NCBI GenBank assembly: GCA_032622095.1 | Contig: CP136066.1 | Span: forward strand, 100,339,319-100,403,318 | Direction of reading: 5' to 3' | Source of the DNA: Siphonodentalium dalli | Taxonomy: Eukaryota; Mollusca; Scaphopoda; Gadilida; Siphonodentaliidae | Length of the DNA: 64,000 nt | Shown here: one piece after another, positions 47,054-58,639 of the stretch | How the letters are laid out: each line of letters opens with the position of its first letter | How positions within the stretch are numbered: the first letter of the stretch is position 1 | Translations under genes and position numbers: made by a program | Notes under the pieces: model-generated | Told to the model about the DNA's origin: nothing | What the model saw: only the letters and a program-made list of their open reading frames with translations | Database searches by the model: none

Positions 47054-47420
47054 CCAGACACCTATCAAACAGCTTCGGGCGTACTCCTTTGTCACAGCAG
47101 GGCACTATCTGGTGCCGAGCGCTAAAGTACCGCTAAGAGATTAGAGTGTACCTACACATATGGCGCCGACCGAGGGAGACCATAACACGGAAATTGATGC
47201 CAAATGTCTCGCCAACGATCAAACAAGCTTGATCAGGTGACATCTTGACTGGCACATTTATGCCGATATCATAGCCGTGCCACTAAATGTGCATCAATCA
47301 CAGTAATTTTCTTATGTCTGGCTGTTGGCATACTTTGAGATCCAGCACATCAATGCTGTATTAATTGGTTCCTGTTCTTTGATACCCTTACATAATACCC
47401 TGGTGCCTATATCGCATACT
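47054..47420. other. Unique-looking DNA right of the array
   Basis: The array ends abruptly; no target duplication or gene is seen. Confidence 0.4.
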
Positions 47421-50160
47421 AGCAGGGTTACCCGGCGTTGCCCAGGTTAATGTGATGTGAAACCCTTTGCATGCTGTGGATATTTGTTGGGAATAGAGAA
47501 TACTCTTGCTCAAAGTGTTACACGTATTCTGATAAGTTCTATATTCAAATAGCATCACATAACATGATTCTTACACACATACATGTAAGTAGTGGCCCAC
47601 CTTGTCGATTGTCATTTTGTTTATCGCGATTAATCCGTTCCACCAATAATGATGTATTTATTTATTTACAACTGCGTATACTTCAGACGTTATAATATGA
47701 TACATGTACATCATAAACACATTATAGTTCGCAAAAATAAAAGACGACATATAGAGATGTATCAATCAATCTAGTGGGGTTGACTAAGATCTTGAGGACA
47801 CCTGGCTATCATATCTCCATGAAGATACAGATGTTTTAAAGATATTTACAGGTGCTCCTCTGTTCGTGGTGCTATATGTTGGCTAAATATTCTCAGTTTA
47901 AAAGAAATGTTGCTGCGCACGTGTGTCAGCTACATGTGCCAGACACATAGCGAGATTTTGAGTTGTTTATGTCAGTCGATGAGTCTGTTCTAAAAAATTC
48001 GCTGTATCGGGCAGATATACCCTTGTCAGATGTCAGTATTGGAGGATCCTGAAAAGTCATGTGCTACTGACTGCGTTTTCTTTAATATCAGAAGAACATA
48101 TATTTGACTGCACACTGTGACCACTATTTTTGAACAGGCCTTCCATACATTTCCATATCTCTTGACAAATTGTAACTTTTTTGTGGAAACTGTATTGAAT
48201 GGAACAGACTCAATTGTGTTATAATATTCGAGGTCTCTCAGATTGCAAGAATATATGTAGCTCTTAAATAGAATGATAAATATACTTTTAATGCTACTTC
48301 TATGTATCTGTTTTTTTGCTAGCCCATTATGTGAATGCCCTGATTGCCATTCCCATCTAAATATGACAGTTTAGAAGATAAAATTGTTCAAGTGACTTAA
48401 TTGGGTCACCATTTGTCGAGATTGTGAAATTTGAACGCCCAAAAATCCTTAAAATGACATGGAGATAGCCTGGGTGACTATATATTAACTTATATAGGTG
48501 GATATCGGCGAATAGCAATCTTATCAATGATAGTGCATATCCTCTCGCCATCCGTAACCCAAACGACACCAATGTGATTTAATTCACCGTATCATTAGAG
48601 AAGAACGTGTATGAACCTGGTGAAAATTAGTGCTAAATATATTTGTATCAGCTTTGGTGCAACTGCCATTCTCATGCATGACTTTTGACATATTTAAACC
48701 ACGTCCATTAGACTCATGGATGCATGATATACTGGAGATGATTATATATAGGTTTGGTGGTAATCAGCAACTAAACAAATTCTTAGAATAGTTATGACCC
48801 CCCCCCCCCAATCTCTCACCAAACGGTAGCAATTTGGCGTCTTTAAATCACACGATATCATAGAGAAGAAGAATATATCAATTTAGTGGAAATCTGCGCT
48901 AAAAATTGTTTATTAAATCAATTGTTGACCCCCCCCCCCCTGGAACGCTGAATCGAACAGCGCCATATCGCGGAGGTGATTATGTAAGCGTTTGGTGGAC
49001 ATCGGCGATATAACTATTTCGCCATATTTTTTAATTTTGCCGACCTCCCCCTTTTATTCCCCTGACACCAACAGCGTTACTTTAGGAAATTGTAACCTGC
49101 ACCCATAACATGGAGATGATTTTGTATATAGAGGATCTACAACGAGTCCCCAGTTTATAGCGGAATTTACAAAACGAGTCCAGTAAATTAGGTCTGGACC
49201 GAGCCTTTGGCGAGGTCCAGACCTAATTTACTGGACGAGTTTTGTAATTTCCGCTATAAACTGGGGACGAGTTGTAGATTCTATTTATTACATGATCCAA
49301 AACATCGACAAAACATACTTAAATCAACAAATGGAACGAGAAACTAACATCGGCTTGTATAAGACATGCGATGACGTTTCACGTAACTATTCGTTGTTTG
49401 CCCGCGTAAAGAAATAGTCCCAGATAAATAAAGACTATTTGGCGCTTTTAATGGCGTATATTTAATAACATAACTTTTCAAATTCTTCAGTCATGATAGT
49501 TTGTTGGAAAAATATTGGAAGTCATAGTATTTTTGAGACGTAGCGTACGGAATGTTAAAAGACGGTAAACCGGAATTCAAAGGTCACCTGGCACTATTTC
49601 CTGTTATTAAACGAACGTTTAATATCACAATTTATAGAATGGGTTTATTGAATGGAATAATGGTAGGATCGTGTAATAAAAGTGTGTTGGCAATCGGCGA
49701 CTAAACCCATTCTTATCAAATTTAGTGCCCGGAAATCCAAACGACAACAATTTGGCGTTGTTAAATTGCACAATTAGATTCCTTGTATCATGAAGAAGAA
49801 TATATATCAATTTGGTGGAAATTGACGCTAAAATCTGATCGATTTTGGTGCCCCTCTCCCGTCCGTGCATCCCTGACTCGAACGACGCCACTTTTGACAT
49901 ATTTAAACCACACCATTAGATTCTTCATATCATGGGGATGATTATATATAAGTTTCGTGGCAATCGGCGACACAAAAAATTATGCCACTCCCCTTTTCTG
50001 CCCCTGACAACAACGGCGTCACTTTAGAAAATTCTAACCCCCACCATTATCTTTCTCGTAAAAAGTTACCCCTAGTAGACCCCTTTGGTGGTATCTAGTC
50101 GGTCCCCTGTGAATTTCTATAGAACACAGACAGACAGACATTCGCAAATATAGATATAGA
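47421..50160 (+). mobile_element. Dispersed element starting ACCCGGCGTTGCCC and ending GACAGACAGACATTCGC
   Basis: The opening TTACCCGGCGTTGCCCAGG and the closing CAGACAGACAGACATTCGC are, to my knowledge, a recurrent pair of ends on invertebrate repeats. The interior contains diverged copies of two phrases: ATATATCAATTTGGTGGAAA (48880, 49800) and GGAGATGATTATATATAGGT-like (48735, 49930), separated by C-runs. This implies internal tandem duplication. No protein-coding core was found. A palindrome has inserted at 49131-49285. Confidence 0.55.
49131..49285. repeat. Long palindrome with arms of about 70 bp
   Basis: The left arm GATCTACAACGAGTCCCCAG, TTTATAGCGGAATTTACAAA, ACGAGTCCAGTAAATTAGGT is mirrored by the right arm ending CCGCTATAAACTGGGGACGA. 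The loop is about 12 bases. The outer flanks ATAGAG and TTTATTA resemble those of 31788-31948, although the arms are unrelated. Confidence 0.92.
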
Positions 50161-51535
50161 TGTCTCCCCAGAATTAATTATGACCACCCGAGATTACGGT
50201 TTAACGCAAACTTAGCCAACCGTGTTTTATTTACATGGTATCAAACATGTACACCTGCACATCTATACCAAAATGTCTGGCGCACAAGGTCAATAATGAA
50301 CAATATCCTTGTTACATACATAGGCACAACGAGCATTATGGTTGTATGTACTTGTCTTCTGTGACGTAAAAGTTGAGCGAGTATTGAAGCATCGGGCCTT
50401 CCTCACCTGAATAGCACGAGGTGGAATGTTCGAATGCACTCGCACTCACGCGTACACGTCCCCCTACTGCACATAGACCCGATTGACCTGCATCCCTGAT
50501 GAGACGAAGGTCATTAAACATATCTGTCGAAACTATAAATGGACCCATGATAACACTTATTGTTATACATGTTCTGCTCGTTTGAATATTTGCCCTATAT
50601 ACGAGCTCAAAGCGATATGGCCATTTGTTATTGTCGGGTGCCGACCAGCATTGGGGTTCGCTGTGTCAGACAGTAGATAGACAAGGATTTCATTTACACA
50701 CACTGGTTAATTATCGCTGTTAAGCGTTAACTTAACTTAAGCGTCAACCGTTTCAATGTATAATTAATTATAGACACATCTACATATATAGAGATGCATA
50801 CAGTGTCCATTATTTCCTATGTTCGAATCCGCGTACATGGATGGGGCCCATTAGCCAATTCTGTGATTCGAATATTTACAATAGTTCTCGGTTGGAATTT
50901 TCACTCCCCATTATGTGAGGAGTAGAGTGTCACGTCACCCCAATCACCGACATGAATGAAGCAGCTACACAACCTTGATGAAGTTCATATCGTCTGGTAA
51001 AGCGGGCCGTATTTATACTTGTTTATCTGTATTGTTGATGCCTTGATGAAGTGCCTATCGTCTGTGTTCGTTTATATAGTATAGACCATAGTGCATGTGG
51101 ACAGCGATACTTGTTCGAATAACCACACAAATTGGGCACTCGAGTGGAGTTGAGAATATGAGGATCGCGGATTCGAGTACACCGGTCCCGCCGCCAAATT
51201 AAATTTGGGCGAGAATCAGCCACGTTTGGACGTGATCATACTTAAGCCTGATTTGTTTATATCTTCGCGTGATATTCCGAGAATCGTCAAATCACACGAG
51301 AAACGACGTGAAATCGATTATAGCCCGAGACTTGTAAATCACCATGTCGATTCGTAGTAATGCGCCCTCTGTCCGCGCTAATATGTTGACTTGATCTGAA
51401 TAAATTGTTTCAATTTCCATTGAGCTAACTAATTAATCACGCGGCCTCGCTGACACATTCCAGGGGCGGTAATTTAATGAATTAGGGCATGCCCATATCT
51501 CTCTCGTTCTTTACACGAGACTTGGTCGCTGGGGA
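50161..51535. other. No recognisable gene
   Basis: Unique-looking sequence. CTTGATGAAGTTCATATCGT recurs in variant form at 50974 and 51042. No coding motif. Confidence 0.4.
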
Positions 51536-52275
51536 TTACGCCAGATCTGTGGCCCTTGCAATGATACTGTGATGTTTGTGACTTCTGCTATGGTACTGTG
51601 ATGTTGGTGTATCCTGCTATATATGGCACTGTGAAGTTATATTCGTTCCGAAATCTCTACCTCTCTCGTCCCTCTCATGAGACTGGGTCTATATAGGGAT
51701 TGCCCACCTATCCTCCCGTTTGCATTTACTTCAAGCGTAAATATGTTAAGCTAAAAAGCAGCCTTTTGTCGGTAACAAAGGCACCGCTATGTCCGTTCGT
51801 ATTCTATACAACTAATAACGCTAACAATGACCCAAGCAAATTAATCTAACTGTGCCCGTTAGTTCGTTAAAAGTCAGCTTTACGAAGTAAAGTTAGTTGC
51901 CAAAGTCTACATTAAATCAGGTCGCTTCTGGTGTGTAACAATTCAATCTCGGTGTTATGCGGAGTTTATCAACAGACTACATAGTTGTTCTACTATTGAC
52001 CACAACCTCCCACCGCACCGTGAGGAATAGAATAGTCTGATTTTCACTGACTGGCGAGGTTAGACGTGTTCAATATAAACCTCTCTAATGATACTATGTT
52101 GGTGGGTTGTAAGTCGAAATAACTTGTTCATCGATCCCTTTGTAGTGTTCTTAATTAGAATAAAACATCTTTAAGCTAAATGTAAAGTATGATGTGGGTC
52201 CTTCTGTAATACTATGATGTTGGTGGGTCCTGTCAATGTGGTGCTGTTTCAACATGTTGCTGGGTCCTGAATTTA
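51536..52275 (+). repeat. Scattered ~30 bp repeat, TACTGTGATGTTGGTG
   Basis: Variants of GGTACTGTGATGTTGGTGGG occur at 51560, 51592, 51628, 52090, 52205 and 52240, separated by non-repeat DNA. This is a decayed minisatellite. Confidence 0.6.
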
Positions 52276-52392
52276 GGTTCAGCTTTAAATCTCATAACAC
52301 ATTCTGGAGACAAATAAGATACTTCTTGACGACGTCAAAATGTTCAGAAATTGTATACATATAAACGAACATGATTAAAGGTTCACATTTAC

Positions 52393-53237
52393 GGGGCTTC
52401 TCCTCGACTCAAAGCTTACATGAGCGTGAAGGTCCGAGTCCAGAGAAATACAGCAGTAATAAGCGAGATCACTGAGTCAATACAATATAAGATCCATCCA
52501 GCCCCATTCCGCGTATGAATATGAATGAATATTTTATTTGTGCAATAAGTCATGTCAATATACAAATAATCATAACATATAAATTATTATTGCACAGGGG
52601 GCGACATGGCCAATATAGGCCGTCTTCCTGTTGTCCCCTGAGTTCATAAATGAACATATTGCATTGCATATGGCGGTTATCCGTATTGGTTCACGCACCT
52701 CGGTTGGTGCCACCTATTAATTCGTTTGTTCTAGTGCAATCGTTTTATCATCGAAGCAAGAATTAAGCCAGGAGAAAGGTGGAAAACACACATGTATGAG
52801 GGTGTGTCTGAGTATGTGTCTGTCTGTCTATATGGCTGGCATATAGTAATGTATTCATGCGTTTGGTTTACTGGTCGCTCTATTAGCGTTGATCAAATTA
52901 AGTTATGTATATCTCATACCCTTTTACCTCGACGGGTTTTTAGTGATTTTTTTTATATGAGATAATAGTTTGACATTCTTTAAATAATGATAAGTAAATA
53001 GGTAGGTAAAAGGGTAAATCAGTATTCAGTGCTATTCATATCAATCTCCATATATGAAATTAATGAATATTCAAACCTCTATATATGGAATGCTACTCCA
53101 GAACGTTCACATGTGGCACTTATAAACCGCCGAATGGGGGTTGTATAGATCTAATATGGTAGCGACTCGATGAGCTCGCTTATTGGCGGGGCTTCTCCCC
53201 GACTCAAAGCTTTTGATGATCCGAGTCCAGTTCAATT
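52393..53237 (+). repeat. Two copies of a GGGGCTTCTCCTCGACTC repeat
   Basis: GGGGCTTCTCCTCGACTCAA... through GGTCCGAGTCC (52396-52441) recurs at 53188-53231 as GGGGCTTCTCCCCGACTCAA... ATCCGAGTCC. The motif is short and partly self-complementary. A tRNA-derived origin was considered but not supported. Confidence 0.7.
52515..52680 (-). mobile_element. LINE 3' end with (ATTC)n tail
   Basis: On the minus strand, GACAACAGGAAGACGGCC, TATATTGGCCATGTCGCCCC, then CAAATAAAATATTCATTCAT gives a polyadenylation signal followed by an ATTC-type tail, as in CR1-like elements. The coding part is absent. Confidence 0.6.
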
Positions 53238-53243
53238 GTAATG

Positions 53244-53461
53244 TACAGTAATGTCCTAAATAATCGACTCCTAACCACAGCAGAATTATGGGAAAACTTT
53301 TCAGGATTTAGTCTGAAATATGGCTTGTTGCCATTCATCGGAAAGCTCTCATTGAGAGCTTTCAGATGAATGGCGACAAGCCATATTTCAGACTAAATCC
53401 TGAAAAGTTACCCATAATTCTGCTGTGGTTTAAGGAGTCGATTATTTAGGGCATTACTGTA
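53244..53461. repeat. 218 bp near-perfect palindrome
   Basis: TACAGTAATGTCCTAAATAA through AGCTCTCA (centre near 53352) is followed by the reverse complement, ending GGCATTACTGTA. The arms are about 105 bp and differ at a handful of positions. A lone arm sits at 15336-15424. Confidence 0.93.
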
Positions 53462-53919
53462 GGAGCGTCAAATCTGACGGGACATCTTTACATTGTTCTT
53501 AGCGTCTAGACAGTCGGCGACAATGGTGAATATCAATATAATTCTGAGAAAGGCCAAATCACATTCATTTGGAATTCCATTCCACTCTGTATTTACCGAA
53601 TCTGTGGATGACACAAGCCAATTCAGACAATCAATACGTATGGAGGACTGAATTGCGTAACTGGATAACGATCCACAACACTGTAACATATATGATCCTG
53701 TCTGGATTTCTGACTAATCAGACGTGGATGGACTGTGATCCGTTCATCTTGGGATAATTCATGACGGTAATCAAACGAGGGAACAAACCAAATGTCAAGA
53801 GGAAATGTAAATTATAAACCTAATTTGCATACATTTCGCGAAGCCATCAAAGGGGCAGGTCTGGTGATGGGTTACAATCAGTATACGTCCTCTCGAAATC
53901 AATATTTCACCCTTTTCGT
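53462..53919. other. No recognisable gene
   Basis: Short ORFs only. The phrase CAAACGAGGGAACAAACCAAATGTCAAGA-like near 53773 recurs at 59272 with changes, indicating a dispersed repeat. Confidence 0.4.
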
Positions 53920-54169
53920 TATGGGGTGCTGCGCTGCTGCAGCTTTGAAGATCATGTGCCAGAGCATTCTCTTATATATGCGATTCTTTCATAGGGAGTC
54001 TAGCACATATACGAAGAAAATGCACTGGCTTACAAGGTCAAGGTAGATATTGTTAGGCCAATGCATTCTCTTAGGTATGGGAGGCTCCCTATGGAAGACT
54101 GGCTGGCATATATAATATAATGCATTGGCACAGGGTTTTCGCAAAAAGCTTCCGTCATCAAAGGGTTAA
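53920..54169 (+). mobile_element. TTAA-ended MITE, copy 2
   Basis: Shares GCTTTGAAGATCATGTGCCA, GCATTCTCTTATATATGCGA, CACTGGCTTACAAGGTCAAG and GTTAGGCCAATGCATTCTC with copies 1 and 3. It ends in AAAGGGTTAA (TTAA at 54166-54169). The left TTAA is mutated. Confidence 0.75.
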
Positions 54170-54599
54170 TGAAGCAAGATATTAGCTGAAGTGTGAGTGG
54201 CTGTTCTTTGTTACTGTTTAACTCTAGGGAATACAACTTTTAGAAAGCTCCAGTCATTTTCGAGCACATAATACAAATTTATTCTCATATCTTGTATAAG
54301 ACATAAATAACACTTATTCGTCGATTTATTTTCATAGTGACTAAAATATTAATCAAATTGTGAAGGTGGAAACACCTTGATTTGTTTCATAATTTAAACT
54401 GTCTGTAAAGTAAATAAATATTGAATCAGAGAGACCAGAGACAGGAACTCTTGTCACTAGAAAATCATTATTTTCTCCAATTATTTTCTGTGAATTGGGA
54501 CATAAAATATGGCTATGTTTTAACTAGCAACCTCTCTTCCACAGTTTCATTTCCACATGCTAAATCGCAATGTTTTTTATGTAATGGCTTGTACCACAG
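54170..54599. other. No recognisable gene
   Basis: AT-rich DNA between a MITE and a minisatellite. Confidence 0.4.
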
Positions 54600-56010
54600 T
54601 AAATGATGTCGGATCCCATGTGTGTCCCAAACCACACATATGGGTGTCTCAAACCATCACATGTGTACCAGAAACCATCCAATGGGTGTCACAAACCCAA
54701 CAGATGAGTGTCCATAATCATCCAATGAGTGTCCCAAGCGATACGATGATTATTGTAAACCACCAGGAGTGTCTAAAACCGTCCAACTGGTGTCTCAATC
54801 CACCCACTGAATGTCCCACATCATCTAATGGGTGTCCTAAACTAGTGTACAAAGCCATCCAATAAAACATAAAATATATCAAACCTTGTTTTGGTAAACT
54901 CATTGGATGGTTTGATAATCTCACTTGATCGTCTGAAATTATCGATGGAGGGTTTTAATATTGTTGATATATTGAGATGACAGTTGGTAGTTGGTTTGTA
55001 ATACCTGTCCAGTTGGATGGATAGGGAACTCATCGAATCGTTGTAATGCTAGTGTCATGGTTTGGGACACCAGCTGGGTGATTTGTGACTTCAGTTGGAT
55101 GGTTTTGGGGCACCAATTGGGTGGTGTGTTCACATTGATTAGTTTGGGACACTCGCTATAGATTTTAGACACTGGTCATGTGCATTGGAACAGTGCGTGG
55201 CCGAAGAGGTCACTGATCGGGCCGTCTGGGACACTATAGTTGAATGGATTGAGACGACAGTGTATGCTGCATGACATATGATACTCCACGGATGTCTTGG
55301 GATACTAGTTGTATGACATGGGGTACACACTGGATGTCTTGGGATACTAGTTGTATGGCATGGGGTACACATTGGATGCCTGCCACTCGTGTTGTTTTGG
55401 TTACCTTGGTACATCCATTGTGTGGTTTTGGGGCACTGATGGAGTGGTTTCACACACTCAATGGGTGCTCCTTGTATGGTTTATTTTACTCATTTTATGG
55501 TTATGTACACTCATTGGATAGTTTTGGACACATGTTGGATGGTCTGGGACACACATGTGTAGTTTCGAAAATCTGTTGCAAAGTCAGGAGCATTACCGGT
55601 GTGGGTTGGAACATTCGTTGAAAGGATTGGGTCCCTAATCAGGTCGATTGACACACTCGTCTGGTGGTTTGGAACACTCATTTAAGAAAGTTGGAATACC
55701 AGATGCATGGTTTGGGCCACTATGCGTGTGGGTATGACACAAGTTGAGTATCGTTTGGGGAACTACCTACCTCAGTCTATATCAGTCCGGATGGTTTATG
55801 AAACTCTTATGGTGGATTGGGACACCCCTTCGATGGTTTGAGACAATATTTGGATTTGGGGCACCCATCGTTGGATTGGGATACTCACATGCTGGTTTTT
55901 GAATACTAGATGGGTTTTGGTAACTCTGTATATGGTTTGCCGCACTCGTTATGCGGCTTGGCACGCTGATTTGATGTGTTATGAAACTAGTCCGTGACTC
56001 GTACGGTGGC
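54600..56010. repeat. Degenerate ~30 bp minisatellite that switches strand near 54875
   Basis: To about 54870 the units read CCATCCAATGGGTGTCCCAA. From about 54895 onward the reverse-complement form TTTGGGACACCCATTGGATGG prevails, with much divergence, for more than 1 kb. The array is therefore a large, imperfect inverted repeat. Overlapping ORFs here merely translate the units. Confidence 0.8.
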
Positions 56011-57250
56011 ATATATTACTACATATTGGCTATATATTTATTCGATATCGAAAGATTTAGTTTAAAAAATCAGCAACAAAAAAACTTCAATTGTTCACTT
56101 CCGACTGACATTTTCGCTGTCATTTTAAAAACTTTTTAGACACCGAATTGTCAAATCCTCGGGATATGACTTATTATATATAACGGATTAGGATTCGCCA
56201 TTTTATAGTTTTAGAGTCAAATTATGAACGAAATGGCAGGCATATGCTTTGGCAACAAGAAAAATGGGTTTTTGTTGCAGGTTTCTGATCAAGTCTAATA
56301 CTGGGGCCCCAGTCTGGGGGGTGCACGTTGGCAGACCTGGTTCCCGGACAAAAATTCCAATTTTTATCATTTTCTTACATATTTTCCTCATTTTTTATCC
56401 AAAATTAACCACTTTCCCAAGTTCCGCTCATGAAACGCATGGAAATTTTGGATATGATATTATTTGGTCATATTTCGCAGTCAGGGAACTCGACTGTGCG
56501 TTTATGTTTGGCAGATTTATTTATTAACAAATTTCCAATTTTTCCAATTGGGTGGTGTGTTCACATTGATTAGTTTGGGACACTCGCTATAGATTTTAGA
56601 CACTGGTCATGTGCATTGGAACAGTGCGTGGCCGAAGAGGTCACTGGTCGGGCCGTCTGGGACACTATAGTAGAATGGATTGAGACGACAGTGTATGTTG
56701 CATTACATATGATACTCCACGGATGTCTTGGGATACTAGTTGTATGGCATGGGGTACACACTTGATGTCTTGGGATACTAGTTGCATGGCATGATGGTAC
56801 ATATTGGATGCCTGCCACTCGTGTTGTTTCAGTTACCTTGGTACATCCTTGTGTGTTTTGGGGCACTGATGGAGTGGTTTCATATACTCGATGGGCGCTC
56901 ATTGTATGGTTTATTTTAGGATTACGATTCGCCATTTTATAGTTTTAGAGTCAAATTATGCACGAAATGGCAGGCATATGCTTTGGCAAGAAGAATAATG
57001 CGTTCTTGTTGCAGGTTTCTGATCAAGTTTAATACTACTGGTGCCCCAGTCTGGGGGTGCACGTTGGCAGACCTGGATCCCGGACAAAAATTCCAATTTT
57101 TATCATTTTCTTACATATTTTCCTCATTTTGTATCCAAAATTAACCACTTTCCGTTCATGAAACGCATGGAAATTTTGGATATGTTATTGTTTGGTCATA
57201 TTTCGCAGTCAGGGAACTCGACTGTGCGTTTATGTTTATTTATTAACAAA
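55110..57250 (+). repeat. Segmental duplications of two blocks
   Basis: Block A (55110-55490, CCAATTGGGTGGTGTGTTCA...) recurs at 56545-56918. Block B (56186-56520, GATTCGCCATTTTATAGTTT..., GCAGACCTGG, CGCAGTCAGGGAACTCGACT) recurs at 56923-57240. Order is A, spacer, B, A', B', so a composite of about 730 bp was duplicated. Divergence is low. Confidence 0.88.
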
Positions 57251-58010
57251 ATTCCAATTTTCACCATTTTGTTTTACATATTCCAGTGCTTTGACCCAAA
57301 AATTAACACTTTCCCATTCCGGAATTCATGGGGATTTTGGATATGTCATTCTATGAGTATAGTCACACTCAAAAACACCAACAGTCATTGCATAACAAAT
57401 TTGTTCGCGGTTGGGCGTTTCTTTCCATCAGTTTGACTGGACTAATAAGGAACTGCAAAACGGACACAAAACCATAAATAGGACCATATTTCAAAGATAT
57501 GTAGAACATTTTCCCCAAAGCGAATTTTGGATATATTGTTTCTCAGATTCTCGCCCGACAAAATAACACAAAAACAGCTTGTTACCAATTTAGTATAGGT
57601 TCACCTTAAAATCCGAGTACCAACCAGAAAATTACAATTTTCACAATTTCGTGTTTACATATTCCTGACTTTTGACCCAAAAATTACGACTTTCCCTCCC
57701 TGGAATTTATGGGGATTTTGGATATGTTATTGTATGGGTATATACACAATCAAACACACCAAAATACATTGCATAGCAATTTGTTCACTGTTGTGTGGTT
57801 CTTTCCATCATATTGACTGGACTAATAAGGAACAGCAAAATTGACACAAAAAGCCATAAATACGACCTTGTTTCAAAGAGCAGTAGAAATATTTCCCCAA
57901 AGCGGATTTCAGTGGATTTTGGATATATTGTTCCCCAGATTCTGCTGGACAAATTGACACCCAAAAACATCTTGTCAACAATTTGTTCTAGGTTCACCTC
58001 AAATTCGAGT
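57251..58010 (+). repeat. 380 bp tandem repeat, two units
   Basis: ATTCCAATTTTCACCATTTT at 57251 and ATTACAATTTTCACAATTTC at 57631 begin units sharing TTTGACCCAAAAATTA, GGGGATTTTGGATATGTTAT, TGACTGGACTAATAAGGAAC and TTCCCCAAAGCG. The first part of the unit is also related to block B (56347-56470). Confidence 0.88.
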
Positions 58011-58196
58011 CTCGACTACCAGACTACTGCTAGCACCTACACATAATGTGAACAATCACTCATTTGTTTATTTGAGACTTTTTGTGGTTATAATTCATTC
58101 TGCATTATTCAGAGAGACTGAACTCTCCATATTCATTTGAAAATTGTCTAGATCAAGCCAGAATTAATTGTAACTGACAAAACACTTCAATAAAAA

Positions 58197-58625
58197 ATGT
58201 TAGATTTAATTAAGAAAATACACATGCCGGCAGCGGTCAGACATAGCGTAGCGAGGGCACTGAGCTCTGTTGTAAAGAGAATGAATATGAATTATTCTAC
58301 ACTTGTTTTGTCTGTATTTATATCTGTTGTCTGCTTGTATTACTTGAACTTCCCTCCAAAAAAATATACTGCTCCAGTATATACTTTTAAAACTGAATTG
58401 GAGGATTCATGTAGTATAGAGAGGGTTAAACCACGTTTAAATGAGATATGTGGAACACCAGTTGTTTATCTTATGTATTTTGTTATTAATAAACCAAACG
58501 TTCATTTTTATAACAACAGTTTCATAAAGAAAAAGTTTGTTGTTGTTGGAAATTATACCGAGAAAAGAGAGAGCATCGCAAGTATTACAAGCATGAATTG
58601 GGACACACGTGTGTATAATGTTTAG
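58197..58625 (+). CDS. Predicted single-pass type II membrane protein, or first exon of one
   Basis: A 142-codon ORF has the most host-like composition in the window. Residues 1-32 are basic (RH, R, KR). Residues 33-52 are a strong hydrophobic segment (YSTLVLSVFISVVCLYYLNF), followed by PPKKY. By the positive-inside rule this predicts an uncleaved signal anchor with a cytoplasmic N-terminus and a lumenal or extracellular domain. That domain has cysteines at 72 and 85 and N-glycosylation sequons at 106 and 119. The layout is that of Golgi glycosyltransferases and sulfotransferases, but no catalytic motif is present, so no function is assigned. ATG 58197 is the first in frame; Met10, Met29 and Met31 are alternatives. 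If real, it may continue in exons not seen. A Penelope-like 3' region starts 20 bp downstream, so it could instead be a transposon-associated ORF. Confidence 0.45.
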   Translation: MLDLIKKIHMPAAVRHSVARALSSVVKRMNMNYSTLVLSVFISVVCLYYLNFPPKKYTAPVYTFKTELEDSCSIERVKPRLNEICGTPVVYLMYFVINKPNVHFYNNSFIKKKFVVVGNYTEKRESIASITSMNWDTRVYNV

Positions 58626-58639
58626 CTGATTCTTGGTAT

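Noticed and set aside
52396-52441. GGTCCGAGTCC with upstream GC-rich sequence as a tRNA-derived SINE
   Set aside because: Two short copies exist but no tRNA-like fold or poly(A)/simple tail is visible.
54557-56935. ORFs with PKPHIWVSQT- or CHTTSIPRHP-like peptide repeats
   Set aside because: They are translations of the ~30 bp minisatellite and its duplicated copy.
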